The notes under the pieces: generated by a model
Told to the model about the DNA's origin: nothing
What the model saw: the letters and a program-made list of their open reading frames with translations, nothing else
Database searches by the model: none
Part shown: piece after piece, positions 1 through 11,558 of the stretch
Position numbering within the stretch: position 1 is the first letter of the stretch
Layout of the letters: every line of letters starts with the position of its first letter
Origin: Kocuria rosea
Lineage (GTDB): Bacteria; Actinomycetota; Actinomycetes; Actinomycetales; Micrococcaceae
NCBI RefSeq assembly: GCF_023715525.1
Contig: NZ_JAMBOG010000007.1
Coordinates: forward strand, 1 to 64,000
DNA: 64,000 nucleotides
Direction: 5' to 3'
Translations under genes and position numbers: made by a program

Positions 1-24
1 CCCCCCCCCCGCCCCGCCCCCCCC

Positions 25-53
25 GGCCGGGGGCCCCGCCCGGGCCCCCGGCC
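25..53. terminator. GC-rich hairpin, probable terminator of an upstream gene
   Basis: A perfect 12-bp inverted repeat (25-36 with 42-53) has a 5-nt loop. No T-tract follows, which is common for actinobacterial terminators. It lies just after the window edge, so it most likely ends a gene to the left. The rest of 54-145 shows no recognisable site except a weak purine-rich AGGAAC about 6 nt before aceB. Confidence 0.45.
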
Positions 54-145
54 GCGCCGCACCCGGCAGGGCGACGACGCCGCCGGGCGCGGCGCCACCC
101 ACCACCCCAGAGTCCACCAGGCGAGGAACAGGCGAGGAACAAGCC

Positions 146-1809
<1,664 letters not shown>

Positions 1810-1825
<16 letters not shown>

Positions 1826-2748
1826 ACCGCCCAGCCGGCCGGGTCCACGACCCACGGCCCCCGCGGCAGGACGTCCTCGTCGAACACGGCGAGGACGTCC
1901 TGCGCCGTCCGGACCGGCCCGGGCAGGCCCAGGGACCGCCCGATCAGGCCCAGCACCTCGGCCGGGCCGTGGCCGGCGGCCGAGAGCTCCGCGAGGGTCA
2001 CGGCGCCGTCGCGCTTGGCGAGGCGCTGCCCGTGCGGGTTGAGCACGAGGGGCACGTGGACCCACTCGGGCCGCGGCAGCCCGAGCACCGCGGCCAGGTG
2101 GGCCTGCCGCGGGGTCGAGGGCAGCAGGTCGTCGCCGCGCACCACCTGGTCCACGCCCTGGTGGGCGTCGTCGACGACCACCGCCAGGTTGTAGGCGGGG
2201 CGCCCGTCGTTGCGCAGCAGCACGAAGTCGTCCACCAGCCCGGTGTACGCGCCCGCCCACCGGTCCACGACCGTGAGCGAGCGCACCTCGGCGCGCAGCC
2301 GCACCGCGGGCGGGCGCTCGCGCCGGCGCCGGGCCCGCTCGGCGCCGTCCAGGCCGCGGCACGTGCCCGGGTAGGCGCCGGGGGCCCCGTGGGGCGCGCT
2401 CGCCGCCGTCTGGATCTCCCGGCGCGTGCAGTAGCACTCGTAGGTGCGGCCCTGCGCCGTCAGCGCCTCCACGACGGCCCGGTGGACGGGCTCCCGCGTG
2501 GACTGCAGCAGCGGCTCCCCGTCCCAGTCCAGACCGAGGCGGGCGAGGTCCTCGAGCTGGCGCTCGGCGGAGCCGGGGCGGACCCGGTCGAGGTCCTCGA
2601 CCCGCAGCACGAAGCGCCGCCCGCTCGAGCGGGCGAAGGCCCACGCCAGCAGCGCCGTGCGGAGGTTGCCCAGGTGCAGGTCCCCGGAGGGCGAGGGGGC
2701 GTAGCGGCCGGCGCCCGCCGCCGCATCCCCCGGACGGGTGGACGTCAT
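1810..2748 (-). CDS. gluQ: Glutamyl-Q tRNA(Asp) synthetase
   Basis: 312 aa, the length of a truncated GluRS paralogue that has only the catalytic Rossmann domain and no anticodon-binding domain. Family members attach glutamate to queuosine at the wobble position of tRNA(Asp). Visible motifs are RYAPSPSGDLHLGN (HIGH class I signature) near the N-terminus, a zinc-ligand set around CYCTRREI and YPGTCRG in the middle, and a KMSKS-like LAKRDGAVTL near residue 242. The ATG at 2748 is chosen because a TATCCT -10 box ends 7 nt upstream, which fits a leaderless transcript; the frame is open further upstream but has no sensible sequence. Confidence 0.9.
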
Positions 2749-2755
2749 GCGTGAC

Positions 2756-2782
2756 AGGATAGCCAGCCGTGGTCGGTACCCT
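2756..2782. promoter_or_regulatory. Divergent leaderless promoters for gluQ and the MBL hydrolase
   Basis: On the minus strand TATCCT (2761-2756) ends 7 nt before the gluQ ATG. On the plus strand TACCCT (2777-2782) ends 6 nt before the GTG of the hydrolase. That spacing puts both transcription starts at or next to the start codons, so both mRNAs should be leaderless. The whole divergent control region is about 40 bp. Confidence 0.6.
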
Positions 2783-2788
2783 GGACGG

Positions 2789-3682
2789 GTGGCGCGCATC
2801 AACGAACTCCGCGACGGCGTCTTCGCCGTGAGCACGGACAACTGGAGGCTCAACTCCGGCGTCGTGCTCGGGACCCGCCGCGCCCTCGTGGTGGACACCG
2901 GCGCCGGGCCGCGCCAGGGCCGGGAGATCCTCGACGCCGTGCGCTCCCTGACGGGGCTGCCCCTGACCGTGGTCAACACCCACGCCCACCACGACCACTA
3001 CATGGGCAACGCCGTCTTCCAGCGGGAGGGGGCCTCGGAGTTCTGGGCCCACCGCGGCTGCGCCGAGGCGATCCTCCGGCACGGCGACTACCACCGCTCC
3101 TTCGTCGGCACGCACGAGCCCGAGATGGCCGCCGCGGACGGCCCGGACACCGGCCTGGTCGTGCCCAACCGGCACCTGCCGGGCACGGGGCGCCGGCCCG
3201 CGCTGGCCCGCATCGAGCTGGGGGAGCGCAGCGCGGTGCTCTTCGCGCTCGGCCGCGGGCACACGGACAACGACGTGTGCGTGGGCGCCGACGACGTCGT
3301 GTTCACGGGGGACCTCGTGGAGCAGGGCGCCGACCCCAGCTTCGAGGACTCCTTCCCCCGCGGCTGGGCCACGGCGCTCGAGCACCTGGCCGGCCTGGAC
3401 CGGTACAGCGTGTTCGTCCCCGGCCACGGGCACCCGGTGGAGCGCGGCTTCGTGCGGCAGCAGGCCCAGCTGATGCGCACCGCGATCGAGCGGGTGGACG
3501 CGAGCGCGAACACCGCCGCCGCGTCCGGGGGCGTGCGCCCCGTGACGGCGTCGATGTTCCGCCTGCCCTACGGCCCGGGGGCCGCCCGCGTCCTGCTGGA
3601 CCGCCTGGAGCGGATCAGGAGCGAGGACGCCGTGACCGCGGAGCTTGCAGCGCTGCCAGTGCCGCAGCCGTCAGCAGACTGA
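2789..3682 (+). CDS. Metallo-beta-lactamase fold hydrolase
   Basis: 297 aa from GTG 2789. The metal-binding HxHxDH signature is exact (HAHHDH, residues 65-70), followed by GHTDND (third metal His), FTGDLVEQGAD (bridging Asp) and PGHGHPVE (last His). This is the full ligand set of a dinuclear zinc hydrolase of the glyoxalase II/MBL superfamily; the substrate cannot be told from sequence. The frame is open about 50 nt upstream, but the GTG sits 6 nt after a TACCCT -10 box, so a leaderless start there is preferred. Its 3' end overlaps the convergent PAP2 gene by 68 bp. Confidence 0.85.
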   Translation: MARINELRDGVFAVSTDNWRLNSGVVLGTRRALVVDTGAGPRQGREILDAVRSLTGLPLTVVNTHAHHDHYMGNAVFQREGASEFWAHRGCAEAILRHGDYHRSFVGTHEPEMAAADGPDTGLVVPNRHLPGTGRRPALARIELGERSAVLFALGRGHTDNDVCVGADDVVFTGDLVEQGADPSFEDSFPRGWATALEHLAGLDRYSVFVPGHGHPVERGFVRQQAQLMRTAIERVDASANTAAASGGVRPVTASMFRLPYGPGAARVLLDRLERIRSEDAVTAELAALPVPQPSAD

Positions 3683-4463
3683 CCCCCAGGATCGCGGCGC
3701 ACCCGGCGGCCGCGGCGAACCCGCCCCCGGGGATCCGCAGGGCCGCCCACAGCGGCAGCAGCCCCAGGGCCAGGGCGCCCGCCCCGGCCACGGCCAGCGC
3801 CGCGGTGAGCCACCCGCCGGGGGCGGGGTGCTCCACGGGCCCGGTCAGGCGCAGCACCAGTCCGCCGAGCGCCGCCCAGCCCGCCACGACGAGCAGGGAC
3901 GCCACCACGTCCGAGGGCCGGTGCCAGCCGTTGAGCAGCGTCGCCACCCCCGTCGCCGTGGTCGCGCACGCCCCGGCGAGCGCGACGAGCGGACGGAGCC
4001 GGGCCGGGGCCGCGAGCAGCACCACCGCCACGGCCGCCGCCGCTGCGGCGGTGTGCCCGGAGGGGAACGAGTTGCCCACGGCCTCCTGGACGCCGAGGTC
4101 CGGCTTCTCGACGAACACCCGCTTGAGCAGCTGCACCGTGAGGTTCGACAGCACGACCACCGCGGCCCCCGTCACGGCCGGGGTGATCCGGCGCGAGCGG
4201 GCCACGAGCACGGCCAGGCACACCGCCGAGACCACGCCCACCGCCCAGGGCAGCAGGTCCAGCAGCTGGCGGGACTGGGCGGACAGGTCCGGGAACGCGC
4301 CGTGGGCTTGCTGGAAGGCCCGCTCGTCGAGCCACTGGCCGGTCGTCGTGGTCAGTGCCGCGATCCCCACGAGCACGGCACCGGCCCACGGGAGGGCGGC
4401 GCCGAGCACGTGGGCCAGCACGTCGAGGACGGTCGGGGCCGGACGGTGGGCGGTCGCGGTCAT
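3615..4463 (-). CDS. PAP2-superfamily membrane phosphatase
   Basis: 282 aa, multi-pass membrane protein. The acid-phosphatase/PAP2 signature is present: a KRVFVEKPD variant of KxxxxxxRP, then PSGHT, then GWHRPSDV (the SRxxxxxHxxxD block with SR replaced). Such proteins dephosphorylate lipid phosphates such as undecaprenyl diphosphate or phosphatidate; the exact substrate is unknown. About two extra hydrophobic helices follow the catalytic core. The ATG at 4463 has a good AGGAG ribosome site 5 nt upstream; the open frame extends 30 codons further without one. Confidence 0.85.
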   Translation of the reverse strand: MTATAHRPAPTVLDVLAHVLGAALPWAGAVLVGIAALTTTTGQWLDERAFQQAHGAFPDLSAQSRQLLDLLPWAVGVVSAVCLAVLVARSRRITPAVTGAAVVVLSNLTVQLLKRVFVEKPDLGVQEAVGNSFPSGHTAAAAAAVAVVLLAAPARLRPLVALAGACATTATGVATLLNGWHRPSDVVASLLVVAGWAALGGLVLRLTGPVEHPAPGGWLTAALAVAGAGALALGLLPLWAALRIPGGGFAAAAGCAAILGVSLLTAAALAALQAPRSRRPRS

Positions 4464-4572
4464 GGGTCTCCTGGCGGTCGGGGCGCGGTCGGGCCCGCTC
4501 GGGCGGCGCCGGGGCGGTCCCGGCGGAGCCCCATCATTCCACGCCGGGATCAAGGGCGGCTGAGAGCGGGCA

Positions 4573-4578
4573 TAGGCT
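4573..4578 (+). promoter_or_regulatory. Leaderless -10 box of menC
   Basis: TAGGCT ends 7 nt before the menC ATG, so transcription should begin at the start codon. No ribosome binding site lies between. Confidence 0.55.
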
Positions 4579-4585
4579 GGGGCGC

Positions 4586-5641
4586 ATGAGCCCGCCCCCG
4601 CCGCTGCCGGAGCTCGACGAGCTGCTCGCCGACGCCCACGTCGTCGCCCTGCCCCTGCGCGTGCGCTTCCGCGGGGTGGACGTGCGGGAGACCGTGGTGC
4701 TGCGCGGGCCGGCGGGCTGGGCCGAGTTCGGCCCCTTCCCGGAGTACGGGGACGCGGAGGCCGCGGCGTGGCTGCGCGGCGCCGTCGACGCCGCGTGGCA
4801 CGGTTTCCCCGCCCCGGTGCGCTCCCGGATCCCCGTCAACGCCACGGTCCCGGCCGTGCCGGTCTCCGGGGTCGCCGCGGTGCTCGCCGGCTTCGCGGGC
4901 CGGGTGGGGGCCGTGAAGGTCAAGGTCGCCGAGCGGGGCCAGGACCTCGACGACGACGTCGCCCGCGTCGCCGCCGTGCGGGCCCTGCTCCCGGACGCCG
5001 AGCTGCGGGTGGACGCCAACGGCGGCTGGGACGTCGCCCGGGCGCTGGCGGCCCTGGAGCGCCTCGCCGAGCACCGGCTCGCCTACGCGGAGCAGCCCGT
5101 GCCCACGGTCGCCGGCCTCGCCGCCGTCCGTGAGGGCCTCGCCGCCCGCGGCATCCCGGTGCTCGTGGCGGCGGACGAGTCGGTGCGCAAGGAGACCGAC
5201 CCGCTCGCGGTGGCCCGGGCGGGAGCGGCGGACCTGATCGTGGTGAAGGCGGCGCCCCTGGGCGGGGTCCGGCGGGCCCTCGGGATCGTGGCGCAGGCCG
5301 GGCTGCCCGCCGTGGTGAGCTCGGCGCTGGACTCGTCGGTCGGCATCCGGGCGGGCCTGGCCCTCGCCGCCGCCCTGCCGGAGCTGCCGTACGCCTGCGG
5401 GCTGGGCACCGTCTCCCTGATGCGCGACGACGTGCTGCGGGAGCCCCTGCGGCCCGTGGACGGGTTCCTCGAGCTGCGGGACGCCGTGCCGGACCCGCAG
5501 CTGCTGGCCCGCCATGCGGTGCCCGCGCCGCGCCGGCGGTGGTGGCTGGACCGGGTCCGGCGGGTGCACGCGCTGCTCGCCCGGGCCGACCCGCAGGCCC
5601 GCCCGGAGGCCCGTCCGGGGACCCGGCCACCGGGCGGCTGA
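4586..5641 (+). CDS. menC: o-Succinylbenzoate synthase
   Basis: 351 aa, enolase-superfamily enzyme of menaquinone synthesis that dehydrates SHCHC to o-succinylbenzoate. Catalytic features in order are KVKVAERG (general acid/base Lys), VDANGGW (metal Asp), YAEQP (metal Glu), ADES (metal Asp) and VVKAAPLGG (second Lys), ending in the SSALDSSVG loop. This is the short actinobacterial MenC form. The ATG at 4586 fits the leaderless promoter. The last 25 residues are Pro/Arg-rich and beyond the conserved fold. It is the first gene of a dispersed menaquinone block continuing with menD. Confidence 0.9.
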   Translation: MSPPPPLPELDELLADAHVVALPLRVRFRGVDVRETVVLRGPAGWAEFGPFPEYGDAEAAAWLRGAVDAAWHGFPAPVRSRIPVNATVPAVPVSGVAAVLAGFAGRVGAVKVKVAERGQDLDDDVARVAAVRALLPDAELRVDANGGWDVARALAALERLAEHRLAYAEQPVPTVAGLAAVREGLAARGIPVLVAADESVRKETDPLAVARAGAADLIVVKAAPLGGVRRALGIVAQAGLPAVVSSALDSSVGIRAGLALAAALPELPYACGLGTVSLMRDDVLREPLRPVDGFLELRDAVPDPQLLARHAVPAPRRRWWLDRVRRVHALLARADPQARPEARPGTRPPGG

Positions 5642-5787
5642 GCGGGGCCCCGGCCGTCCCCGGGCGGACACCCGCCGTTAACCCGGCATTTCCCCGGCCG
5701 CTCCCGGGACCTCACCGGGCGGTGGTGCAGTGTCGGTGCACCGTTTCCCGGCCGCGGTCGTCCGCGGACCCGATCCCCAGGGGAGTC

Positions 5788-7977
5788 ATGACCGAAACCG
5801 CCAAGCGCACCTTCCTGCCGATGCTGGGCCACGCCCGCGGCAAGCGCAGCCCGCTCACCTGCCAGCTCAAGTGCGGCAACGCCTGCGCCATGGCGGAGTG
5901 CAACCACTCCGACAACGGCTACTTCCGCGACATCGCGAGCGCCGCCCTGACCCGCCGCTCCGCCCTGGGCCTGGGCGCGGCGGCGGCCGTGACGATCGGG
6001 ATCGTCGGTGCGACCCCCGAGGCCGCCCAGGCCGGCCGCGGCCGCTCCGGGCTCTCCTTCACCCCGATCGCCCCGGTGCCCAACACCGTGGACGACCTCA
6101 CCGTCCCGGAGGGCTTCGACTGGTCCCCGATCATCCGCTGGGGCGACCCCCTCTTCACGGACACCCCGGAGTTCGACCCCCGCAACCAGACCGCCGCGGC
6201 GCAGGCGGGCCAGTTCGGCTACAACTCCGACTACCTGGACATCATCCCGGACCGCGGCGGGCGCACCGGCGTGCTCGTGAACAACCACGAGTACACCAAC
6301 GAGAACATCATGTTCCCCGCCGAGCAGCAGGGCGACCTGCAGCGCGTGGTGGGGGTGGCCATGGCCGCCCACGGCATGTCCGTGGTGGAGATCGCCCGCA
6401 CCGCGGTCGGCCAGCCCTGGTCCTACGTCCGCGGCGGGAAGCGCAACCGGCGCATCACCCTGAGCACCCCGTTCCGCGTGGACGGCCCGGCCGCCGGCTC
6501 CGACCTGCTGAAGACCAAGGACGACCCCACCGGCACCCTGGTCCTGGGCACGCAGAACAACTGCGCCGGCGGCACCACCCCGTGGGGCACCGTCCTGTCC
6601 GGCGAGGAGAACTTCAACCAGTACTTCAAGGGCAACGGCTCCGCCGAGCAGAAGCGCTACGGCATCTCCACCGAGGCCCCGAGCCGCCGCTGGCACGAGG
6701 TCGACCCCCGCTTCGACTCCACCCTGCCCGGCTACGAGAACGAGCCCAACCGCTTCGGCTGGGTCGTCGAGATCGACCCGCAGGACCCGGACTCCACCCC
6801 GGTCAAGCACACGAACCTCGGCCGGTTCAAGCACGAGGGCGCCAACGTGCGCGTGGCCGAGGACGGCACCGTGGTGGCCTACTCCGGCGACGACGAGCGC
6901 TTCGACTACCTCTACAAGTTCGTCTCCGCGAAGACGTACCGCGAGGGCGACCGGGCGCACAACATGACGCTGCTCTCCGAGGGCGACCTCTACGTTGCGA
7001 AGTTCACCGGGGACACCGCCGCCGAGATCGACGGCTCGGGCCGGCTGCCCTCCGACGGCGCGTTCGACGGCGCCGGGCAGTGGCTGCCCCTCGTGGTGGG
7101 CGGCGAGTCCGCGGTCGAGGGCATGTCCGTCGAGGAGGTCCTCGTCCACACCCGCCTCGCCGCGGACAAGGCCGGGGCCACCAAGATGGACCGCCCCGAG
7201 GACGTCGAGCCGTCCCCGCACACCGGCAAGGTCTACGTGGCGCTGACCAACAACACCCAGCGCGGCACCGCCGGCAAGGCCGGGCCCGACGAGGCCAACC
7301 CCCGCACGCAGAACCGGGACGGGCACATCGTCGAGCTCACCGAGCGCGGCAACCGCGCGGACGCCACCGAGTTCGACTGGAACATCCTGCTGGTGGCCGG
7401 GGACCCCGCCAAGAACCCCTCGGTGTACTTCTCCGGGTTCCCCGCGGACAAGGTCTCCCCGATCTCCTGCCCCGACAACCTGGCGTTCGACTCGCAGGGC
7501 AACCTCTGGATCTCCACCGACGGCGCCCCGGGGACCATCGGCTACAACGACGGGCTGTACCGGGTCGGCCTCACCGGCGGCGAGCGCGGCAACGTCCGGC
7601 AGTTCCTCGCCGTCCCGCAGGACGCGGAGACCTCCGGGCCGGTCATCCACGACCGGGAGGGCATGGTCTACGTGTCCGTCCAGCACCCGGGCGAGGACGG
7701 GACGTTCGAGCAGCCCCGCTCGTACTTCCCCGACTACGTGCTCCCGACCCGTCAGGCCGACGGGGAGTTCGCCCTGCCGCGCCCGTCCGTGGCGCAGGTC
7801 TTCGCCGCGGGCCGCGACCCGCAGTTCCCGGGGGAGATCTCCGACGCCCCGGGCCGGTCCCGCAACCGGGGCAAGCGCCGCAAGAACGGCGAGCGCGGGC
7901 CCCGCTACCGCGGCTACCGCGGCAAGGCGACCCCGGAGACGAAGAAGGCCGCGAAGGCCGCCGGGCGCTCCTACTGA
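5788..7977 (+). CDS. PhoX-family (DUF839) Tat-exported phosphatase
   Basis: 729 aa. The N-terminus has a Cys cluster (C25, C29, C33, C38) typical of actinobacterial PhoX-like proteins. A twin-arginine signal follows with RR at 56-57 in TRRSALGLG, a hydrophobic stretch, and cleavage near residue 82 (AQA). The mature part is a beta-propeller-like DUF839 domain with repeated metal-binding segments such as NNHEYTNENIMFPAEQQ and SPISCPDNLAFDSQGNLWISTDG. Known PhoX enzymes are calcium/iron phosphomonoesterases acting outside the membrane in phosphate scavenging. The C-terminus is basic (RGKRRKNG). The start at 5788 has a CAGGGGAG ribosome site. No Pho box could be identified by eye. Confidence 0.88.
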   Translation: MTETAKRTFLPMLGHARGKRSPLTCQLKCGNACAMAECNHSDNGYFRDIASAALTRRSALGLGAAAAVTIGIVGATPEAAQAGRGRSGLSFTPIAPVPNTVDDLTVPEGFDWSPIIRWGDPLFTDTPEFDPRNQTAAAQAGQFGYNSDYLDIIPDRGGRTGVLVNNHEYTNENIMFPAEQQGDLQRVVGVAMAAHGMSVVEIARTAVGQPWSYVRGGKRNRRITLSTPFRVDGPAAGSDLLKTKDDPTGTLVLGTQNNCAGGTTPWGTVLSGEENFNQYFKGNGSAEQKRYGISTEAPSRRWHEVDPRFDSTLPGYENEPNRFGWVVEIDPQDPDSTPVKHTNLGRFKHEGANVRVAEDGTVVAYSGDDERFDYLYKFVSAKTYREGDRAHNMTLLSEGDLYVAKFTGDTAAEIDGSGRLPSDGAFDGAGQWLPLVVGGESAVEGMSVEEVLVHTRLAADKAGATKMDRPEDVEPSPHTGKVYVALTNNTQRGTAGKAGPDEANPRTQNRDGHIVELTERGNRADATEFDWNILLVAGDPAKNPSVYFSGFPADKVSPISCPDNLAFDSQGNLWISTDGAPGTIGYNDGLYRVGLTGGERGNVRQFLAVPQDAETSGPVIHDREGMVYVSVQHPGEDGTFEQPRSYFPDYVLPTRQADGEFALPRPSVAQVFAAGRDPQFPGEISDAPGRSRNRGKRRKNGERGPRYRGYRGKATPETKKAAKAAGRSY

Positions 7978-7985
7978 GCGCCGCC

Positions 7986-8023
7986 CCGGTCCCCGGTCCG
8001 CCCGTCGGCCGGCCGGGGACCGG
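7986..8023 (+). terminator. Terminator of the PhoX-family gene
   Basis: A perfect 11-bp inverted repeat (7986-7996 and 8013-8023) has a 16-nt loop and lies 9 nt after the stop codon. It ends 13 nt before the menD -10 box, separating the two units. Confidence 0.6.
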
Positions 8024-8036
8024 GTGCGTCCGGGGC

Positions 8037-8042
8037 TACCCT
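8037..8042 (+). promoter_or_regulatory. Leaderless -10 box of menD
   Basis: TACCCT ends 8 nt before the GTG start of menD. No ribosome site lies between, which fits a leaderless mRNA. Confidence 0.55.
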
Positions 8043-8050
8043 GGACCACT

Positions 8051-9754
8051 GTGAGCACTCCCTCCCTGGACACCGCCCGCGCCGTGCTCGACCGGCTCGC
8101 GGCCGCGGGCCTGCGCCACCTCGTGGTCGCCCCCGGCTCCCGCTCCGCCCCGCTGGCCTACGCCGCGGCGGCCGCCCACGCCGCCGGGGCCCTGGAGGTG
8201 CACGTGCGCGTCGACGAGCGCGGCGCGGCCTTCACCGCCCTCGGCATCGCCCGGGCGACCGGGCGACCGGCCGGTGTCGTGACGACCTCGGGCACCGCCG
8301 TGGGCAACCTGCTGCCCGCGGTCATGGAGGCCGACCACGCCGAGGTGCCCCTCGTCGTGGTCTCGGCCGACCGGCCGCCCGAGCTGCGCGGCACCGGCGC
8401 CAACCAGACCACCCGACAGCCGGGGATCTTCGGGGACCACGTGCGCGCCGCCGTCGACCTCGTCCCCGGGGACGACGACGGGCCCGCCCGCCTCGCGGCC
8501 GCCGTCGCCGCCCTGGCCGGCCGGGGCCCCGGCGGTCCTGCCCCGGTGGGCCCCGTCCACCTCAACGTGGCCCTGCGCGAGCCCCTGCACCCCGGCCCCG
8601 AGGACGGTCCCGTGCTCGCGGCCTGGGCGGACGTCCTGCCGGCGTCTGCGCCCGGGACCCCGGCCCCCTCGCACGTCGCCGCCGGTCCCGTCCCGGAGCC
8701 GGACCCGGGGGCGGAGCAGCGCCGCGCCGTGGTCGTGGCCGGTGACGGGGCCGGCCCGGACGCCGCCCGCTTCGCCGGGGCCCTCGGGCTGCCGCTGCTG
8801 GCGGAGCCGTCGTCGAACGCCCGCTCGGGCCCGAACGCCCCGGCCGCGTACCGGCTGCTGCTGGGCACCGCCCTCGGGGGCAGGATCGAGCGCGTCCTGC
8901 TGGTCGGGCGGCCCACCCTGTCCCGCCCGGTCGCGGCGCTGCTGGCCCGCCCCGGCGTGGCCACCGCGGTCCTCCAGCCCGGGCCGGTGGCCTGGTACGA
9001 GCCCGGCCGCCGGCGCGAGCGGCCCCTGGCGGACTGGGCGGCGGCGGCCGCCTTCACGGGCCGGGGCGCCCCCGGGTGGCTCGCCGCCTGGCAGCAGGCC
9101 GGGGCCGCCGCGGACGGGGCCCTCGAGCGGCTGCTCGCCGCCGGCCCGCCCACCGGTCCCGCCGTGGCCGCCCGGCTGTGGGAGGCCTGCCGGCGGGACG
9201 GGGCCGTGCTCGTGGCGGGCTCCTCCAACCCCGTGCGGGACCTCGACCTCGCCGCGCGCCCCGCGGGCGCGTCCCCGACGGTCGTCGCCAACCGCGGCCT
9301 CGCCGGGATCGACGGGACCGTGGCCACGGCCGCCGGCGCCGCCCTCGGCACGGGCCGGCCCGTCCGGGCGTTCCTGGGGGACCTCACCTTCCTGCACGAC
9401 GCCTCCTCCCTGCTGCTCGGCACCGGCGAACGGGAGCCCGACCTGCAGGTCGTGGTGCTCAACGACGGCGGCGGCGGGATCTTCGCGACCCTCGAGCACG
9501 GGCAGCTGGGGGAGCAGGAGGAGTACCGGGAGACCGTCGAACGCTTCTTCGGCACCCCGCACACGGCGCGGCTGGAGGCCCTGTGCGCGGGCTACGGCGT
9601 GGCCCACCGCCGCGCGGAGACCCTCGCCGACCTCGAGCAGGCGCTGGCCGCGCCCGTGCGGGGCCGCTCGGTCGTGGAGGTCCCGGTGCAGCGCCGCGGG
9701 CTGCGCGGGCTGCACGCCCGGATCCGGGCCGCGGTCGAGGCCGGCGGCGCCTGA
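8051..9754 (+). CDS. menD: SEPHCHC synthase (MenD)
   Basis: 567 aa, thiamine-diphosphate enzyme that joins 2-oxoglutarate to isochorismate in menaquinone synthesis. The N-terminal pyrimidine-binding domain shows VVAPGSRSAPL and RVDERGAAFTALG (the conserved Glu). A TSGTAVGNLLPAVMEA segment and the SADRPPELRGTGANQT motif follow. The C-terminal ThDP/Mg site reads GDLTFLHDASSLLLG with VVVLNDGGGGIF, the usual MenD form of the GDG motif. GTG 8051 is chosen from the leaderless promoter. The gene is convergent with the ABC transporter operon, with a shared hairpin between them. Confidence 0.95.
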   Translation: MSTPSLDTARAVLDRLAAAGLRHLVVAPGSRSAPLAYAAAAAHAAGALEVHVRVDERGAAFTALGIARATGRPAGVVTTSGTAVGNLLPAVMEADHAEVPLVVVSADRPPELRGTGANQTTRQPGIFGDHVRAAVDLVPGDDDGPARLAAAVAALAGRGPGGPAPVGPVHLNVALREPLHPGPEDGPVLAAWADVLPASAPGTPAPSHVAAGPVPEPDPGAEQRRAVVVAGDGAGPDAARFAGALGLPLLAEPSSNARSGPNAPAAYRLLLGTALGGRIERVLLVGRPTLSRPVAALLARPGVATAVLQPGPVAWYEPGRRRERPLADWAAAAAFTGRGAPGWLAAWQQAGAAADGALERLLAAGPPTGPAVAARLWEACRRDGAVLVAGSSNPVRDLDLAARPAGASPTVVANRGLAGIDGTVATAAGAALGTGRPVRAFLGDLTFLHDASSLLLGTGEREPDLQVVVLNDGGGGIFATLEHGQLGEQEEYRETVERFFGTPHTARLEALCAGYGVAHRRAETLADLEQALAAPVRGRSVVEVPVQRRGLRGLHARIRAAVEAGGA

Positions 9755-9796
9755 GGCCCCGCCCCGGGGAGCCGCCCGGCGGGCCGGGGACGAGGA

Positions 9797-9826
9797 CGGG
9801 CCTGTCGTCCGAGGACGACGGGCCCG
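9797..9826. terminator. Bidirectional hairpin between menD and the ABC operon
   Basis: The 14-bp stem 9797-9810 with 9813-9826 has a single G-T wobble and a tiny loop (in practice about 4 nt). It lies between two convergent units and can serve both. Confidence 0.6.
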
Positions 9827-9861
9827 TGGCCGGTGGAGCGCGGTCGGTGCCGAGGGAGCGG

Positions 9862-10677
<816 letters not shown>

Positions 10678-10687
10678 CGGTGGGCTC

Positions 10688-11482
10688 CTAGGACTTCTTC
10701 ATGCGGTCGGTCTTGGACTCGAAGCGGCGGGTCAGGATGCCGAGGGGCACCGTGATGATGAGGTAGCAGGCGCCCGCGACGACCAGCGGGGTCAGCCCGG
10801 CGCCGGCCCCGGAGATGGCCTCGCGGCCGTACTTGGTGAGCTCGTACTGGGCCACGCCCATGCCGAGCAGGTACACGAGCGAGGAGTCCTTGGTCAGCAG
10901 GATGACCTCGTTGGTCAGCGGCGGCAGCACGATCCGCAGCGCCTGCGGGATGACGATGGTGACCATGGCCCGGGCGTGGGACATCCCGAGGGAGCGGGCG
11001 GCCTCGTACTGGCCCTTGGGGACGGCCTGCAGGCCCGCGCGCAGCGACTCGGCGATGTACGCCGCCGCCACGAGCCCGAGGGCGATCATGACGGTCACGT
11101 AGTGGTTGAAGCGCACGCCGAAGGCCAGGGGGATGCCGTAGCCGAAGGCCAGGAACACGAGCAGGGCCGGCACGCCGCGGAAGAACTCGATGTAGAGGGT
11201 CGCGAGCCACCGGTAGGGCGCCACGGACGAGAGCTTCATCAGGGCGAGGACGATGCCCCCGGAGAGGCCCACCACGAAGCCGAGCAGCGTGTAGATCAGG
11301 GTGTTCTTCAGCGCGACGGCGATGATGCCGGGGAACTGCTGGGCGGCGATGTCCGGGTTGAACACCTTCTCGATCAGCAGGGGCCAGTCGGCGATCGCGA
11401 TCAGCACGATCACGGCGACGATCAGCAGGACGTACTGGATGCCCCGGCTGACCCGGGCTCTCTGGTGCATGGTCATGGCCAT
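10688..11482 (-). CDS. Polar amino-acid ABC transporter, permease
   Basis: 264 aa, His/Glu/Gln/Arg-type permease with about five hydrophobic helices. The conserved EAA-type loop is visible in the region [21 protein letters not shown] single permease gene implies a homodimer, as in GlnP-like systems. Three in-frame ATGs (11482, 11476, 11470) lie close together; the first is annotated but the ribosome site is weak. It lies between the binding-protein gene (76 nt upstream) and the ATPase gene. Confidence 0.9.
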   Translation of the reverse strand: MAMTMHQRARVSRGIQYVLLIVAVIVLIAIADWPLLIEKVFNPDIAAQQFPGIIAVALKNTLIYTLLGFVVGLSGGIVLALMKLSSVAPYRWLATLYIEFFRGVPALLVFLAFGYGIPLAFGVRFNHYVTVMIALGLVAAAYIAESLRAGLQAVPKGQYEAARSLGMSHARAMVTIVIPQALRIVLPPLTNEVILLTKDSSLVYLLGMGVAQYELTKYGREAISGAGAGLTPLVVAGACYLIITVPLGILTRRFESKTDRMKKS

Positions 11483-11558
11483 GGATGGGTCCGTTCTCGC
11501 TGGTACGGGTGGTCGGTGGCTCGGCCGGCGCCCCGGGCCCGGGGCGCCGGCGCGTCGG